40,176 bases of DNA from JADJEI01 sp035328465 (GTDB lineage Bacteria; Bacteroidota; Ignavibacteria; Ignavibacteriales; Ignavibacteriaceae): contig DAOLIQ010000020.1 of the NCBI GenBank assembly GCA_035328465.1, positions 1 through 40,176 on the forward strand, written 5' to 3'. The notes beneath the pieces are model-generated. The model worked only from the letters and a program-made list of their open reading frames with translations, was not told the DNA's origin and did no database searches. Of the stretch, positions 10,101 through 18,574 are shown piece after piece. Position numbers and translations under genes: made by a program. The number at the start of each line of letters is the position of its first letter. Position 1 is the first letter of the stretch.

Positions 10101-11384
10101 AACCGCCAACTCAAAAAATATGATGTCCCTTACGGCGCAGAGCTGACTGTTGATGACGGTCAGAAGATTACGAAACGTCAAGCCTTGTACAATCACGATC
10201 CTTATAATTCGGTGATTTTAACTGATATTAGTGGACGGGTTAAATTTGTGGATCTTATTGAAGGCTCTACATTGCAGCAAGTAACTGATGAGCAGACCGG
10301 GCACGTTCAAAAAGTAGTAACTGAATCAAAAGACAAAAACCTTACCCCCAGCATTCTTATCGAAGATGGAGAAAATAAAAAACTATTTAATCTGCCTATC
10401 CGCGCATATTTATCTGTCGAAGAAGGTGAAACAATTCAAGCTGGAACGATACTAGCAAAAATTTCAAGACAGGCTTCTAAAACGCGGGATATCACTGGTG
10501 GTCTACCAAGAGTAACAGAATTGTTTGAGGCAAGAAGTCCGCATGAGCCATCTGTTGTTTCAGAAATCGAAGGTATTGTAAAATTTGGTGCAAAGAAGAA
10601 AGGCTCAAGGGAAATTATTGTTACTGCACCTGATGGGTCGGATGAGAAGAAATATAACGTTGCGCTTGGTAAACATGTATTAGTCCAGGAGGGGGATGAA
10701 ATACCGGCAGGTGAAAAAATTACAGACGGTCCAATCAATCCTCATGACATTCTAAAGATTAAGGGAACAAGTGCAGTACAGGAATACTTAGTTAATGAAA
10801 TACAGGATGTTTACAGATTGCAGGGCGTTAAAATAAATGATAAACATATAGAAGTAATTGTTAAACAAATGCTTCAAAAAATCGTAATCGTTTCTCCTGG
10901 TGACACTAGATTTTTGGAAGAAGACTTAGTAGATAGGAATTCCTTCATAGAGGAAAATGAGCGAATTATGTCTATGGTTGTTGTGGAAGATAAAGGTGAA
11001 TCAAAATTAAAGAATGGACAGCTGGTACTTAAATCCAAAATTAGAGAGATTAATAACGATTTGAAGAAGAAGGAAAAAGAGCAGGTGAAATATCGTGATG
11101 CTGAACCCGCAACCTTCGAACACTTGCTGCTGGGAATCACTTCGGCAGCACTATCAACTGAAAGTTTTATATCTGCAGCATCTTTCCAGGAAACCACAAA
11201 AGTTTTAGCTAACGCAGCCACTGAAGCCAAGGTGGATTATCTGCTGGGTTTAAAAGAAAATGTGGTCATGGGTCATTTAGTGCCTGCTGGAACAGGGTTG
11301 AAGAAGTACAGAAAATTAATTCTAAAATCTGAAGAACTAGAACCAGTTCAGGAAACCGATGAACAATTAGAGGCTAAGAATTAA
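7152..11384 (+). CDS. rpoC: DNA-directed RNA polymerase subunit beta'
   Basis: The beta' subunit carries the catalytic metal site. In this 1410-residue protein the NADFDGDQM motif places the three magnesium ligands at D471, D473 and D475. The N-terminal zinc ribbon uses C66, C68, C81 and C84. A second zinc site is visible at C806, C880, C887 and C890. The size and the region between the trigger loop and the C-terminus resemble Bacteroidota/Chlorobi homologues. It ends with an acidic tail. The ATG follows GGAGTTAAAA, a good ribosome binding site, and rpoB ends 10 nt earlier. Confidence 0.98.
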   Translation: MSFRIQENAMKDIQTLTITLASPDDILSRSYGEVTKPETINYRSFRPEKDGLFCEKIFGPTRDWECYCGKYKRIRYKGIICDRCGVEVTQKSVRRERMGHIGLAVPIVHIWFFRTQPSKIGNIIGLSLKELEKVVYYESYIVLNPGPTGLNKKDLISEDQYFEVLNSLPAGNEKLNDEDPNKFVARIGGDAVKEILKKIDIEKVSKELREQVKVENSQQKKQDLLKRLRVLEAFKESENKVANRPEWMVMSYIPIIPPELRPLVPLEGGRFATSDLNDLYRRVIIRNNRLKRLIDIKAPEVILRNEKRMLQESVDALFDNSRRGSAVRSDNNRPLKSLSDMLKGKQGRFRQNLLGKRVDYSGRSVIVVGPELKLHQCGLPKDMAIELFKPFVIRKLIERGHNKTVKSARKVVDRKDPIIWDVLAKIIEGHPVLLNRAPTLHRLGIQAFQPILIDGRAIQLHPMVCTAFNADFDGDQMAVHVPLSYEAQLEANLLMLSSHNIMSPQNGSPIVVPTQDIVLGCYYLTKHKDGDKGEGLTFGSPEEVIIAYNSKVIGLHAKIKVRIDGQIIETTTGKIIFNQIVPKEMGYYNQVLVKKTFGGFIGKMFLKLGNKVTAKFLDDLKELGFRYSTAGGLSVSYADMIIPEEKELLITKANKKVEGILNEHEQGVITDAERYNKIIDVWTHTTNDVAKALMDKIRFHNGGFNSLHMMVDSGARGSQEQVRQLAGMRGLMMKPQKSLSGQAGEIIENPIVANFKEGLSVLEYFISTHGARKGLADTALKTADAGYLTRRLVDVAQDVIITEDDCGTILGIEIKALKDVEQEREPLAERVIGRVTQEDVFDPRTDELIVGSGQLITESIAEKIEDANLDSVYIRTVLTCESRRGVCAKCYGRNLTNAKMVEIGEAVGIVAAQSIGEPGTQLTLRTFHLGGTSSRIASQSQVESNVDGIIKFDRINFVERADYLGKTKVVTGRRGAIAIYDTDNRQLKKYDVPYGAELTVDDGQKITKRQALYNHDPYNSVILTDISGRVKFVDLIEGSTLQQVTDEQTGHVQKVVTESKDKNLTPSILIEDGENKKLFNLPIRAYLSVEEGETIQAGTILAKISRQASKTRDITGGLPRVTELFEARSPHEPSVVSEIEGIVKFGAKKKGSREIIVTAPDGSDEKKYNVALGKHVLVQEGDEIPAGEKITDGPINPHDILKIKGTSAVQEYLVNEIQDVYRLQGVKINDKHIEVIVKQMLQKIVIVSPGDTRFLEEDLVDRNSFIEENERIMSMVVVEDKGESKLKNGQLVLKSKIREINNDLKKKEKEQVKYRDAEPATFEHLLLGITSAALSTESFISAASFQETTKVLANAATEAKVDYLLGLKENVVMGHLVPAGTGLKKYRKLILKSEELEPVQETDEQLEAKN

Positions 11385-11431
11385 TTTTTGCCCAATAAAG
11401 AATAATAAAATTAAAATATTTCATAGTTTTC

Positions 11432-11462
11432 TTGACATATTTTGTATCAAAGACTATATTTG
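11432..11462 (+). promoter_or_regulatory. Promoter upstream of rpsL (str operon)
   Basis: A perfect -35 hexamer TTGACA (11432-11437) is followed after 17 bp by TATATT (11455-11460), which matches five of six bases of the -10 consensus. The same -10 reads TATATTTG, which also fits the Bacteroidota TAnnTTTG element. It lies in the 118-nt gap between rpoC and rpsL, the right place to drive rpsL-rpsG-fusA-tuf. This is the strongest promoter visible in the window. Confidence 0.75.
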
Positions 11463-11502
11463 AAGTCTGAATTTTTTTAATAACCAGAATCCAGGAGATT
11501 TT

Positions 11503-11880
11503 GTGCCCACAATAAGTCAGTTAGTTAGAAAAGGAAGAAAAACAATCCTTGCTAAAAAGAAAGCTCCGGCGCTTGATTCGTGTCCGCAGAAAAGGGGAGT
11601 GTGTACCAGGGTTTATACAACTACTCCGAAAAAACCCAATTCTGCTCTTCGAAAAGTTGCAAGGGTGAGGTTGACCAATGGAATGGAAGTTACAGCCTAT
11701 ATTCCTGGTGAAGGTCACAACTTACAGGAGCATTCAATCGTTCTTATCAGAGGTGGTAGAGTGAAAGATCTCCCAGGTGTAAGATACCATATTATCAGGG
11801 GAACGCTTGACACCAGTGGTGTCGAAGATAGAAAAAAAAGCAGATCAAAATACGGAGCTAAAAAACCTAAGGCTAAATAA
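11503..11880 (+). CDS. rpsL: Small ribosomal subunit protein uS12
   Basis: uS12 sits at the decoding centre and monitors codon-anticodon pairing. The gene starts with GTG, preceded by AGGAG. The 125-residue protein keeps the TPKKPNSALRKV loop with K43 and K44, and the second loop GGRVKDLPG with K88 and D89. These are the residues at which streptomycin-resistance changes occur, so the sequence looks drug-sensitive wild type. D89 is the site of methylthiolation in some bacteria. It is the first gene after the str promoter and ends 2 nt before rpsG. Confidence 0.98.
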   Translation: MPTISQLVRKGRKTILAKKKAPALDSCPQKRGVCTRVYTTTPKKPNSALRKVARVRLTNGMEVTAYIPGEGHNLQEHSIVLIRGGRVKDLPGVRYHIIRGTLDTSGVEDRKKSRSKYGAKKPKAK

Positions 11881-11882
11881 GT

Positions 11883-12350
11883 ATGAGAAAAAAAAGAGCT
11901 GAAAAAAGATTTATTAAACCTGATCCAAAATACAAAGACTTACTTGTGGCTAAATTTATTAACAGCCTAATGTATGACGGTAAAAAAGCGGCCGCTCGTA
12001 AATTAGTTTACGAGGCGTTTGATCTTATTGAGGAAAGGACAAAAAAATCTGGAATGGAAACATTCAAAAAGGCCATTGGTAATATCCAGCCAATGATTGA
12101 GGTCAGAAGTCGACGAGTTGGTGGCGCAACTTATCAGGTCCCTTCAGAAGTTAGACCTGAAAGAAGGATTGCTTTAGCTTTAAGATGGGTAAGAACCTAT
12201 TCTAGGTCGAGGGGAGAAAAATCCATGTCGGCAAAATTAGCTTCTGAGTTAATCGCCGCATCAAACAATGATGGCTCTGCCGTTAAGAAAAAAGAAGACA
12301 CGCACAAAATGGCTGAAGCGAATAAAGCTTTCGCTCATTTTAAATGGTAA
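11883..12350 (+). CDS. rpsG: Small ribosomal subunit protein uS7
   Basis: uS7 nucleates assembly of the 30S head and contacts E-site tRNA. The 155-residue protein starts MRKKRAEKR and contains the conserved NIQPMIEVRSRRVGGATYQVP block and the RALRW-like segment (LALRWVR). The ATG lies 2 nt after the rpsL stop codon, implying translational coupling. Length matches the bacterial family. Confidence 0.98.
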   Translation: MRKKRAEKRFIKPDPKYKDLLVAKFINSLMYDGKKAAARKLVYEAFDLIEERTKKSGMETFKKAIGNIQPMIEVRSRRVGGATYQVPSEVRPERRIALALRWVRTYSRSRGEKSMSAKLASELIAASNNDGSAVKKKEDTHKMAEANKAFAHFKW

Positions 12351-12393
12351 CAAAAAGTTGATTAAGAATTAGAATAGATAAACGTATAAATAA

Positions 12394-14493
12394 ATGGCTA
12401 GAAAATTTAATATAGATAAAGTACGCAACATCGGAATTATGGCTCACATTGATGCCGGAAAAACCACTACGACTGAAAGAATCCTTTTTTATACTGGAAG
12501 AACTCATCGTATTGGGGAAGTTCATGATGGTGCAGCTACGATGGATTGGATGGAGCAGGAAAAAGAACGCGGTATTACAATAACTAGTGCTGCTACAACC
12601 TGTTTATGGAACGATCACCAGATAAACATAATTGATACCCCAGGTCATGTTGACTTCACTGTTGAAGTTGAAAGATCGTTACGAGTTTTGGATGGTGCAG
12701 TCGCATTATTCTGTGCTGTTGGCGGTGTTGAGCCGCAATCAGAAACTGTTTGGAGACAGGCTGATAAATATGGTGTACCAAGAATAGCCTTCGTAAATAA
12801 GATGGATAGAACGGGTGCTGATTTTTATAATGCTGTGCAAATGATGAAGGATAGGCTCGGAGCTAATGCTGTTCCAATTACGCTTCCAATTGGAGAAGGC
12901 GATCTATTTGCAGGAGTTATAAATCTCATAACTCTTAAGGCAAGAATGTACACTGAAGATGCTTCTGGTTCAACCTTTGAAGATATTGAAATTCCGCATG
13001 ATCTTTTAGAGATCACTACCAAGTACAGAACTCAAATGTTAGAAGCAGTTAGTGATGTTGATGATACACTGCTGGAGAAGTATTTGGAAGGAAAAGAAAT
13101 TAGTGCTGATGAAGTAAAAAAAGTTTTAAGAAGAGCAACAATTCAATCGAAAATTATTCCGGTTCTTTGCGGCTCGGCCTTTAAAAACAAAGGCGTGCAA
13201 AAATTGTTAGATTCAGTAATTGATTTTCTCCCATCTCCCATGGATAATCCCGCAATCGAAGCGCATCACATTGGTATAAAAGATATGGTGGAGAGAAAAA
13301 TTAGCGACGATGAAAAATTTACGGCTCTGGCTTTTAAAATAATGAATGATCCCTACGTTGGGAAGTTGACTTTTTTTAGAGTTTATTGCGGAACTCTTTC
13401 TTCAGGCTCATATATTTTTAATTCGACGAGTGGGAAAAAAGAAAGAATTAGTCGTCTAATGCAGATGCATGCCAATCACCGCGAGGAAGTAGATGAAGTT
13501 AGGTCTGGTGACATCGCAGCCGCAGTCGGCTTAAAATTTACTCGTACTGGTGATACACTTTGTGACGAAAAAGATCCGGTTATCCTTGAAAAAATTATTT
13601 TCCCTGAGCCGGTGATACAGATAGCTATTGAACCAAAGACTAAAGCTGATCAAGATAAACTTTCTGATGCACTTCAAAAGTTATCTGATGAAGACCCGAC
13701 TTTTAGAGTAAAGGTTGATGAAGAAACCGGTCAAACCTTAATGAGCGGAATGGGAGAGTTGCACCTTGAAATCTTAGTTGATAGAATGAAAAGAGAATTC
13801 AAAGTTGAAGCGAATATCGGTAAGCCGCAAGTGGCTTATAGAGAAACCATAACGCAAACGGTCGATAGTGAAGGTAAGTTTATAAAACAATCTGGTGGTC
13901 GAGGTAAGTTTGGTCACGTGTGGGTTGAACTTTCTCCGAATGAACCCGGTAAGGGTTATGAATTCACGAATGGAATTGTTGGCGGGGTGGTACCCAAGGA
14001 ATATATCCCAGCGGTTTCTGTTGGTATTCAAGAGGCAATGCGTAATGGTATTGTAGCAGGATTCCCAGTTGTAGATATTAAAGCAAAAATATTTGATGGC
14101 TCCTATCATGATGTCGATTCGGATGAACTCTCTTTCAAAGTTGCTGGTTCAATTGCCTTTAAAGAAGGATCTAAAAAAGCAAGACCTGTTCTTCTTGAAC
14201 CAATGATGAGCGTTGAAGTAATTACTCCTGAAGAATATCTCGGCGATGTAATGGGTGATCTAAATTCCAGAAGAGGGAAGATTGAAGGATTTACAGCCAG
14301 AAAAGATGCTCAAGTGATAAAAGCAATTGTTCCACTTGCAGAGATGTTCGGCTACGCGACTATATTAAGATCGATGACACAAGGAAGAGCAATTTATTCA
14401 ATGCAGTTTTCACATTATCATGAAGTTCCAAAATCAATAGCTGAAGAGATAGCTGAAAAATCTCTCGGTAAAAAATCAACTGCAACAATATAA
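12394..14493 (+). CDS. fusA: Elongation factor G
   Basis: EF-G is the GTPase that moves tRNAs and mRNA through the ribosome. In this 699-residue protein the P-loop AHIDAGKT is at 17-24, followed by the switch region with ERGITI, DTPGH (G3) and NKMD (G4). The rest shows domains II to V, including the RGKFGHVWVE segment of domain IV. Full length compared with about 700 for the family. No strong Shine-Dalgarno sequence precedes the ATG. The place between rpsG and tuf is the standard str order. Confidence 0.97.
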   Translation: MARKFNIDKVRNIGIMAHIDAGKTTTTERILFYTGRTHRIGEVHDGAATMDWMEQEKERGITITSAATTCLWNDHQINIIDTPGHVDFTVEVERSLRVLDGAVALFCAVGGVEPQSETVWRQADKYGVPRIAFVNKMDRTGADFYNAVQMMKDRLGANAVPITLPIGEGDLFAGVINLITLKARMYTEDASGSTFEDIEIPHDLLEITTKYRTQMLEAVSDVDDTLLEKYLEGKEISADEVKKVLRRATIQSKIIPVLCGSAFKNKGVQKLLDSVIDFLPSPMDNPAIEAHHIGIKDMVERKISDDEKFTALAFKIMNDPYVGKLTFFRVYCGTLSSGSYIFNSTSGKKERISRLMQMHANHREEVDEVRSGDIAAAVGLKFTRTGDTLCDEKDPVILEKIIFPEPVIQIAIEPKTKADQDKLSDALQKLSDEDPTFRVKVDEETGQTLMSGMGELHLEILVDRMKREFKVEANIGKPQVAYRETITQTVDSEGKFIKQSGGRGKFGHVWVELSPNEPGKGYEFTNGIVGGVVPKEYIPAVSVGIQEAMRNGIVAGFPVVDIKAKIFDGSYHDVDSDELSFKVAGSIAFKEGSKKARPVLLEPMMSVEVITPEEYLGDVMGDLNSRRGKIEGFTARKDAQVIKAIVPLAEMFGYATILRSMTQGRAIYSMQFSHYHEVPKSIAEEIAEKSLGKKSTATI

Positions 14494-14537
14494 TTTTATT
14501 AATTAAGAAATATCTAATTCATAAGGAGAAATGACAG

Positions 14538-15746
14538 ATGGCTAAAGAAAAATTTGACAGAAGTAAGCCGCACGTTAACATTGGCACTATTGGTCACGTA
14601 GATCATGGTAAAACTACTTTAACTGCTGCTATCACTATGGCTCTTTCAAGAAAAGGTTTATCAGCAATCAGATCATTTGATAGTATTGATAACGCACCTG
14701 AAGAAAGAGAAAGAGGAATCACTATTGCAACCGCACATGTTGAATATTCAACCGCAAACAGACACTATGCTCACGTTGATTGTCCTGGTCACGCTGATTA
14801 TGTGAAAAACATGATTACCGGTGCTGCACAAATGGATGGGGCAATTCTTGTAGTGGCTGCTACTGATGGTCCTATGCCGCAGACAAGAGAGCATATTCTT
14901 TTAGCCCGTCAGGTAGGTGTACCAAAGATTGTTGTATTCTTGAATAAAGTAGATATGGTTGATGATCCTGAATTAATTGAGCTTGTTGAAGAAGAATTGA
15001 GAGATCTGTTAAAAAAATATGAATTTCCTGGTGACGATATTCCAATCATTAAGGGTTCTGCGCTTCGTGCATTAGAAGCTGGATCAGATCCTGCAACTCC
15101 GATAACAGATGAAAGATTCAATTGTATTTGGCAGCTTATGGATGCTGTTGACTCTTATGTTCCCGTTCCTGAAAGAAGCACAGATAAACCGTTCTTAATG
15201 CCTGTTGAAGATGTTTTCTCTATCACAGGTCGCGGTACAGTAGCTACTGGTAGGGTTGAAAGAGGACAGGTGAAAATTCAGGAAGAAGTTGAACTTATTG
15301 GTTTAGGGCTACATAAAAAAACTGTTGTTACTGGTATTGAAATGTTTAGAAAAGAACTTGATTCTGCTATGGCAGGTGATAATGCAGGAATTTTATTAAG
15401 AGGCGTTGATAAAAATGAAATAGAGAGAGGTATGGTACTTGCCAAAACGGGTTCAATTACTCCTCATATGAAATTTGAAGGTGAAGTTTACATTCTTTCT
15501 AAAGATGAAGGCGGAAGACATACACCGTTTTTTAATGGTTACAGACCACAGTTTTATTTTAGAACAACCGATGTAACCGGAGTTGCTACTTTGCCTGAAG
15601 GAACAGAAATGGTTATGCCGGGAGATAACATAAGGCTGTCGATCGATTTGATCTCCCCTATTGCGATGGAGGAGAAGTTAAGATTCGCTATTCGTGAAGG
15701 TGGTAGAACAGTTGGTTCTGGTGTTGTAACAAAGATAATTGAATAA
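14538..15746 (+). CDS. tuf: Elongation factor Tu
   Basis: EF-Tu delivers aminoacyl-tRNA to the ribosomal A site. The 402-residue protein has the P-loop GHVDHGKT at 19-26, the ERERGITI effector segment, DCPGH, and NKVD for guanine recognition. Beta-barrel domains II and III follow, with the family ending. A strong AAGGAGA ribosome binding site precedes the ATG. It is the last gene before a hairpin, so its level can be set apart from the downstream S10 genes. Confidence 0.97.
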   Translation: MAKEKFDRSKPHVNIGTIGHVDHGKTTLTAAITMALSRKGLSAIRSFDSIDNAPEERERGITIATAHVEYSTANRHYAHVDCPGHADYVKNMITGAAQMDGAILVVAATDGPMPQTREHILLARQVGVPKIVVFLNKVDMVDDPELIELVEEELRDLLKKYEFPGDDIPIIKGSALRALEAGSDPATPITDERFNCIWQLMDAVDSYVPVPERSTDKPFLMPVEDVFSITGRGTVATGRVERGQVKIQEEVELIGLGLHKKTVVTGIEMFRKELDSAMAGDNAGILLRGVDKNEIERGMVLAKTGSITPHMKFEGEVYILSKDEGGRHTPFFNGYRPQFYFRTTDVTGVATLPEGTEMVMPGDNIRLSIDLISPIAMEEKLRFAIREGGRTVGSGVVTKIIE

Positions 15747-15756
15747 TTAAATTATG

Positions 15757-15791
15757 CACAATTAGGGAGCATCGACTCCCTTTTGTGTGTT
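15757..15791 (+). terminator. Terminator or attenuator after tuf
   Basis: The core stem AGGGAG (15764-15769) pairs with CTCCCT (15776-15781) around a 6-nt loop. It can be extended outward by CACAA/TTGTG across a small internal loop. A T/G-rich tract TTTTGTGTGTTT follows. It lies between tuf and rpsJ and would partly or fully separate the str and S10 transcripts. The T tract is interrupted by G, so termination may be incomplete. Confidence 0.65.
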
Positions 15792-15815
15792 TAATACTTA
15801 AAAGGAGATACTTTA

Positions 15816-16124
15816 GTGGCAGGTCAAAAAATTAGAATTAAGTTAAAATCTTATGATCATATTCTAATTGATAAATCAACTGAAAAGATTATCAAGACAG
15901 TAAGAAGTACAGGAGCAGTAGTTTCTGGGCCTATACCATTGCCAACTAAAAGAACAGTTTATACTGTATTACGATCTCCCCATGTTGATAAAAAATCGCG
16001 CGAACAATTCGAAACTCGTGCTCACAAAAGAATTATTGATATTCATAATTCTAATAACAAAACTGTTGACTCCCTCAGTAAGTTAGATATACCTGCTGGC
16101 GTTGACATTGAGATAAAGCTTTAA
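15816..16124 (+). CDS. rpsJ: Small ribosomal subunit protein uS10
   Basis: uS10 is part of the 30S head and also binds NusB during antitermination. The gene starts with GTG, preceded by AAAGGAGATA. The 102-residue protein reads KIRIKLKSYDHILID, then GPIPLPTKR and RSPHVDKKSREQFE, all family hallmarks. It opens the S10 operon. No separate promoter is visible in the 69-nt gap before it, which is largely filled by the tuf hairpin. Confidence 0.98.
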   Translation: MAGQKIRIKLKSYDHILIDKSTEKIIKTVRSTGAVVSGPIPLPTKRTVYTVLRSPHVDKKSREQFETRAHKRIIDIHNSNNKTVDSLSKLDIPAGVDIEIKL

Positions 16125-16140
16125 CGAAACTGGAGCAATG

Positions 16141-16764
16141 ATGCTTGGCTTAATTGGTAAAAAAATAGGAATGACAAGTGTATTTAACACTAATGGTGAA
16201 CTTATACCGGTGACCATTGTGCAAGCAGGACCTTGTAGAGTCGTTTCGATTCGTACAAAAGAAAAAGACGGATATGAGGCGCTTCAATTAGGCTTTGCTG
16301 AAAAGAAGGAAAAAAATATCACAAAACCTTTACTCGGTCACTTTAAGAAAAATGATGTACCAGCTGCTGCATTCTTAAAGGAATTCAAAGGCTATTCAAT
16401 CAAAGATTTCAAACCGGGTGACGAAATAAAGAGTGATATTTTTACTGTTGGCGAAAAAATTAAAGTTCGCGGCAGGACAAAAGGAAAAGGCTTTCAGGGT
16501 GTGATGAGAAGACATGGTTTTGGCGGTGTTGGCGGAACTACTCATGGTCAAAGTGATCGTCTTCGTGCACCCGGATCGATAGGCGCAAGTTCCTATCCTT
16601 CAAGAGTTTTTAAAGGTCAACGAATGGCAGGACGTATGGGATTTACTAATGTAACAATTGCTAATTTGCAGATTGTTAGAATAATGCCCGAAGAAAATTT
16701 ATTATTAATTCGTGGTGCAGTTCCGGGCGCAATCAACTCAATTGTTGAATTGATAAAGAAGTAA
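16141..16764 (+). CDS. rplC: Large ribosomal subunit protein uL3
   Basis: uL3 starts 50S assembly and reaches towards the peptidyl transferase centre. Two ATGs are adjacent (16138 and 16141). The second gives the usual family start MLGLIGKKIGMT and stands 5 nt after GGAG, a better spacing than the 2 nt of the first, so I chose it. The 207-residue protein contains the conserved central loop GGVGGTTHGQSDR. It lies 16 nt after rpsJ in the S10 order. Confidence 0.95.
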   Translation: MLGLIGKKIGMTSVFNTNGELIPVTIVQAGPCRVVSIRTKEKDGYEALQLGFAEKKEKNITKPLLGHFKKNDVPAAAFLKEFKGYSIKDFKPGDEIKSDIFTVGEKIKVRGRTKGKGFQGVMRRHGFGGVGGTTHGQSDRLRAPGSIGASSYPSRVFKGQRMAGRMGFTNVTIANLQIVRIMPEENLLLIRGAVPGAINSIVELIKK

Positions 16765-16774
16765 TGGAAAAAAA

Positions 16775-17422
16775 ATGAATTTAGATATTTACAAAATAGA
16801 CGGTTCGGTTACTGGCGAAAAAATTGAATTAGCTGATGATATATTTGGAATTCAGCCAAATGATCATGCAATCTATCTTTCAGTTAAATCGTACTTAGCC
16901 AATCAAAGACAGGGCACTCACAAGTCTAAAGAAAGAGGAGAAGTGAGCGGCGGTGGTAAAAAACCGTGGAAGCAAAAAGGCAGGGGTGGTGCAAGAGCAG
17001 GTACTACAAGATCACCACTATGGGTTGGTGGAGGGACTATTTTTGGACCTCGACCACGAGATTATAGAGAGGATATTCCCAAAAAAGTTAAAAAATTGGC
17101 TCGCAGATCGGCACTAAGTTATAAAATAAAAGACGAACAATTAATAGTTGTAGAAGATTTTAATTTTGAGAACCCGAAGTCAAAAGAATTTGCAAAAATG
17201 CTTAATGCATTAAAGGTTTCAGGTAAAAAGGTATTATTATTGACTAATGGAAACATGGAAACTATCTATCAGTCAGGTCGTAATATTGCTAAAGTTCGGG
17301 TACTCGAAGCTGCAAAGGCTTCTACTTATGACATTCTTAACAATCAAGTACTTGTACTGCAAAAAGGTGCAGTTGAAACGATAACAAATTCTTTTCAGTC
17401 CAGAAAGGAAGGGTTAAACTAA
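16775..17422 (+). CDS. rplD: Large ribosomal subunit protein uL4
   Basis: uL4 lines the peptide exit tunnel, and in E. coli represses the S10 operon. The 215-residue protein has the long basic tunnel loop with KKPWKQKGRGGARAG and FGPRPRDY. The macrolide-contact part of this loop looks intact. The gene is 10 nt after rplC. No L4-binding leader of the E. coli kind is recognisable upstream of rpsJ. Confidence 0.97.
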   Translation: MNLDIYKIDGSVTGEKIELADDIFGIQPNDHAIYLSVKSYLANQRQGTHKSKERGEVSGGGKKPWKQKGRGGARAGTTRSPLWVGGGTIFGPRPRDYREDIPKKVKKLARRSALSYKIKDEQLIVVEDFNFENPKSKEFAKMLNALKVSGKKVLLLTNGNMETIYQSGRNIAKVRVLEAAKASTYDILNNQVLVLQKGAVETITNSFQSRKEGLN

Positions 17423-17423
17423 C

Positions 17424-17717
17424 ATGCGTCAGATTTTAATAAGACCTATGATAACCGAAAAAATGACAAACCTTACTGCAGATAAAGGTATTTACGGGTT
17501 TATGGTTTCACCCGCAGCAAATAAAATAGAAATTGCGAAAGAAATCGAAAAAAAATTTCAAGTGCATGTTGAATCAGTTAGAACAGTTAATCATCCCGGT
17601 AAGTTAAAAACTCAGTTTAGAAAAAGCGGAAGATTTTCCGGGAAAACTTCTGCAACAAAAAAAGCATATATCACCCTTAAGAAGGGTGAAACAATTGAAT
17701 TATTCGAGCAAGTTTAA
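17424..17717 (+). CDS. rplW: Large ribosomal subunit protein uL23
   Basis: uL23 surrounds the exit of the peptide tunnel and docks trigger factor and SRP. The 97-residue protein begins MRQILIRPMITEKMT, close to the family start, and has the VESVRTVNHPGK loop. Only one base separates the rplD stop from its ATG, implying coupling. Confidence 0.96.
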   Translation: MRQILIRPMITEKMTNLTADKGIYGFMVSPAANKIEIAKEIEKKFQVHVESVRTVNHPGKLKTQFRKSGRFSGKTSATKKAYITLKKGETIELFEQV

Positions 17718-17738
17718 AGTGGTAATTAAGGTTAAAAA

Positions 17739-18566
17739 ATGGCTATAATTAAATTAAAACCAAATACTCCCGGTACAAGATTTAGATCAGATTTTTCATT
17801 TGAGGAGATTACTAAATCAACACCTGAAAAGTCCCTTACAAGAGCTATTAAAAAAAGTGGCGGCAGGAATAATTACGGAAGAGTAACAGCAAGGCACATT
17901 GGCGGTGGACATAAACAGAGATATCGAATAATAGATTTTAAAAGGGACAAATCTGGAATTCCGGCCACTGTACATTCGATAGAGTATGATCCTAACAGAA
18001 CATGCCGGATAGCCTTACTACACTATTCAGATGGTGAAAAGAGATATATTTTAGCTCCTGAAGGATTACAAGTTGGTACAAAAGTTATCTCAGGCAGCGG
18101 AAGTGATATTACAGTTGGCAATGCTTTGCCTTTGAGCGATATGCCTCTGGGTAGTTTTGTTCATAATGTTGAAATCAAACCTGGCAAAGGCGGTCAACTT
18201 GGTCGAAGTGCAGGATCGTCATTACAAGTCCTTTCAAAGGATGGCGATTATGCGCAGTTAAAAATGCCATCGGGCGAAGTTCGAATGATCAGGCTAAATT
18301 GTATGGCTACTTACGGTATTGTTGGGAATTCAGAAAAAGAAAACATAAGTTTGGGAAAGGCTGGTAGAAGCCGATGGATGGGAATTAGGCCTCACGTAAG
18401 AGGCGTAGCAATGAATCCAGTGGATCATCCAATGGGTGGTGGCGAAGGTAAAACATCTGGCGGCGGTCATCCTGTTTCACCATGGGGTCAAAAGGCTAAA
18501 GGACTTAAAACCCGCAAGCATAAAAAGAGTTCGAATAAATTCATTATTAAAAGACGTAAAAAATAG
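17739..18566 (+). CDS. rplB: Large ribosomal subunit protein uL2
   Basis: uL2 is needed for subunit joining and peptidyl transferase assembly. The 275-residue protein has the conserved GRNNYGRVTARHIGGGHKQ segment near residues 41-59 and the VRGVAMNPVDHPMGGGEG block. The functionally important histidine is at about residue 230. The C-terminal tail is basic, as usual. It is followed by rpsS after 8 nt. Confidence 0.98.
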   Translation: MAIIKLKPNTPGTRFRSDFSFEEITKSTPEKSLTRAIKKSGGRNNYGRVTARHIGGGHKQRYRIIDFKRDKSGIPATVHSIEYDPNRTCRIALLHYSDGEKRYILAPEGLQVGTKVISGSGSDITVGNALPLSDMPLGSFVHNVEIKPGKGGQLGRSAGSSLQVLSKDGDYAQLKMPSGEVRMIRLNCMATYGIVGNSEKENISLGKAGRSRWMGIRPHVRGVAMNPVDHPMGGGEGKTSGGGHPVSPWGQKAKGLKTRKHKKSSNKFIIKRRKK

Positions 18567-18574
18567 AGTAAATA

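Noticed and set aside
10874..11230. Antisense open frame of about 118 codons in rpoC
   Set aside because: Serine-rich low-complexity translation opposite conserved rpoC, with no start signals of note.
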